Of a DNA stretch of 64,000 nt, positions 63,690-64,000 are shown one piece after another. A program made the translations under genes and the position numbers. The notes under the pieces were generated by a model, which saw only the letters and a list, made by a program, of their open reading frames with translations, was not told the origin of the DNA and made no database searches. Within the stretch, counting starts at the first letter, position 1. Each line of letters starts with the position of its first letter. This stretch comes from an uncultured Flavobacterium sp. (lineage in GTDB: Bacteria; Bacteroidota; Bacteroidia; Flavobacteriales; Flavobacteriaceae), in assembly GCF_943913405.1 (NCBI RefSeq), contig NZ_CALTYA010000003.1:124001-188000 (forward strand). Direction: 5' to 3'.

Positions 63690-63721
63690 AAAAAAACCGT
63701 CTCCATTAAGAAACGGTTTAG
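63690..63721 (-). terminator. Terminator of mscL
   Basis: AAACCGT pairs with ACGGTTT around a loop of about 12 nt. Read on the minus strand it ends in a run of T, about 30 bases beyond the mscL stop codon. Confidence 0.7.
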
Positions 63722-63750
63722 GTTAGAATATATAATGTAGCGGAAATTTA

Positions 63751-64000
63751 TTAGGGTCTGTTTTTTAAAGCATCGCGAATTTCCATCAATAATTTTTCTT
63801 CATTAGATGGTGCTGGCGGTGCTGCTGGAACTTCCGCATCTTTTTTTCTTGAAGCGTTAATTCCTTTGATTACTAAAAATAAAACGAAGGCAACAATAAT
63901 AAAATTAATTACTGCGGAAAGAAACATGCCATATTTAACAGAACCAAATACTGTTAAATCTTGAATTCTTTCAAGATTTGCTGCTTTAAGAAGTGGCGTC
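63751..64000 (-). CDS. mscL: Large-conductance mechanosensitive channel MscL, C-terminal part
   Basis: The frame is open at the right edge of the window, so only the last 83 residues or so are present. The visible part includes the second membrane helix (KYGMFLSAVINFIIVAFVLFLVIKGIN), the charged linker ASRKKDAEVPAAPPAPSNEEKLL and the final helix LLMEIRDALKNR, all typical of MscL. The channel opens under membrane tension and releases solutes on osmotic downshift. The 5' part of the gene lies outside this window. Confidence 0.93.
   Translation of the reverse strand, partial: TPLLKAANLERIQDLTVFGSVKYGMFLSAVINFIIVAFVLFLVIKGINASRKKDAEVPAAPPAPSNEEKLLMEIRDALKNRP

Overview
The window reads as chromosome from a member of the Bacteroidota, most likely Flavobacterium or a close relative. 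The DNA is AT-rich. Six secreted proteins end in C-terminal sorting domains of the type IX secretion system (T9SS). Several start regions carry the Bacteroidota -7 box TAnnTTTG. Shine-Dalgarno sequences are rare, and the gene content (DUF6261, CYTH, YpdA, Cupin_8, a CarboxypepD_reg-type TonB receptor) fits that family. No species call is possible from sequence reading alone.

Layout. 0-7.6 kb: the end of a Bax-inhibitor-1 membrane protein, a PAS protein, DinB, a membrane protein of the 'site-specific recombinase' (Gcr) family, a CYTH protein, a YpdA-like flavoprotein and two secreted hydrolases. 7.7-8.0 kb: two related stem-loop repeats, then DUF6261, Amt and an AI-2E/PerM-type permease. 11.7-25 kb: two giant T9SS surface proteins (about 1,760 and 2,164 aa), divergently arranged around recX. 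They share a C-terminal module and a promoter element. 25-30 kb: a Cupin_8 protein, a T9SS beta-propeller protein and a TPR-TM-LuxR regulator. 30.5-34 kb: a hypothetical gene, a Crp/Fnr regulator followed by a monooxygenase/DJ-1 pair, and an HNH nuclease. 34-38 kb: a T9SS M1 peptidase, tRNA-Asn and RseP. 38-42.5 kb: four oxidoreductase genes in one direction, with palindromic repeats between them. 42.7-49.2 kb: a small T9SS protein, an S9 peptidase and a T9SS reprolysin-like metallopeptidase. 49.4-55.6 kb: a DAACS symporter coupled to DedA, an FAD oxidoreductase, an mtgA-lpxR envelope pair, a small conserved protein and a methyltransferase. 55.7-64 kb: an S9A lipoprotein peptidase, DoxX, a three-gene TonB receptor locus with a His/Cys-rich small protein, a toxin-antitoxin pair, asd, and the C-terminal part of mscL.

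How it fits together. The clearest theme is the cell surface and secretion: six T9SS cargo proteins, two exported S9 peptidases, RseP, LpxR, MtgA and a TonB receptor. The T9SS machinery itself is not in the window. I see no prophage, insertion sequence, CRISPR array or complete defence island. The most unusual signals are regulatory or repetitive: a promoter element of about 29 bp shared by the two giant T9SS genes, a 26-bp perfect palindrome beside one of them, a pair of stem-loops with inverted loops and a compensatory base change, and palindromic repeats close to start codons in the oxidoreductase cluster.
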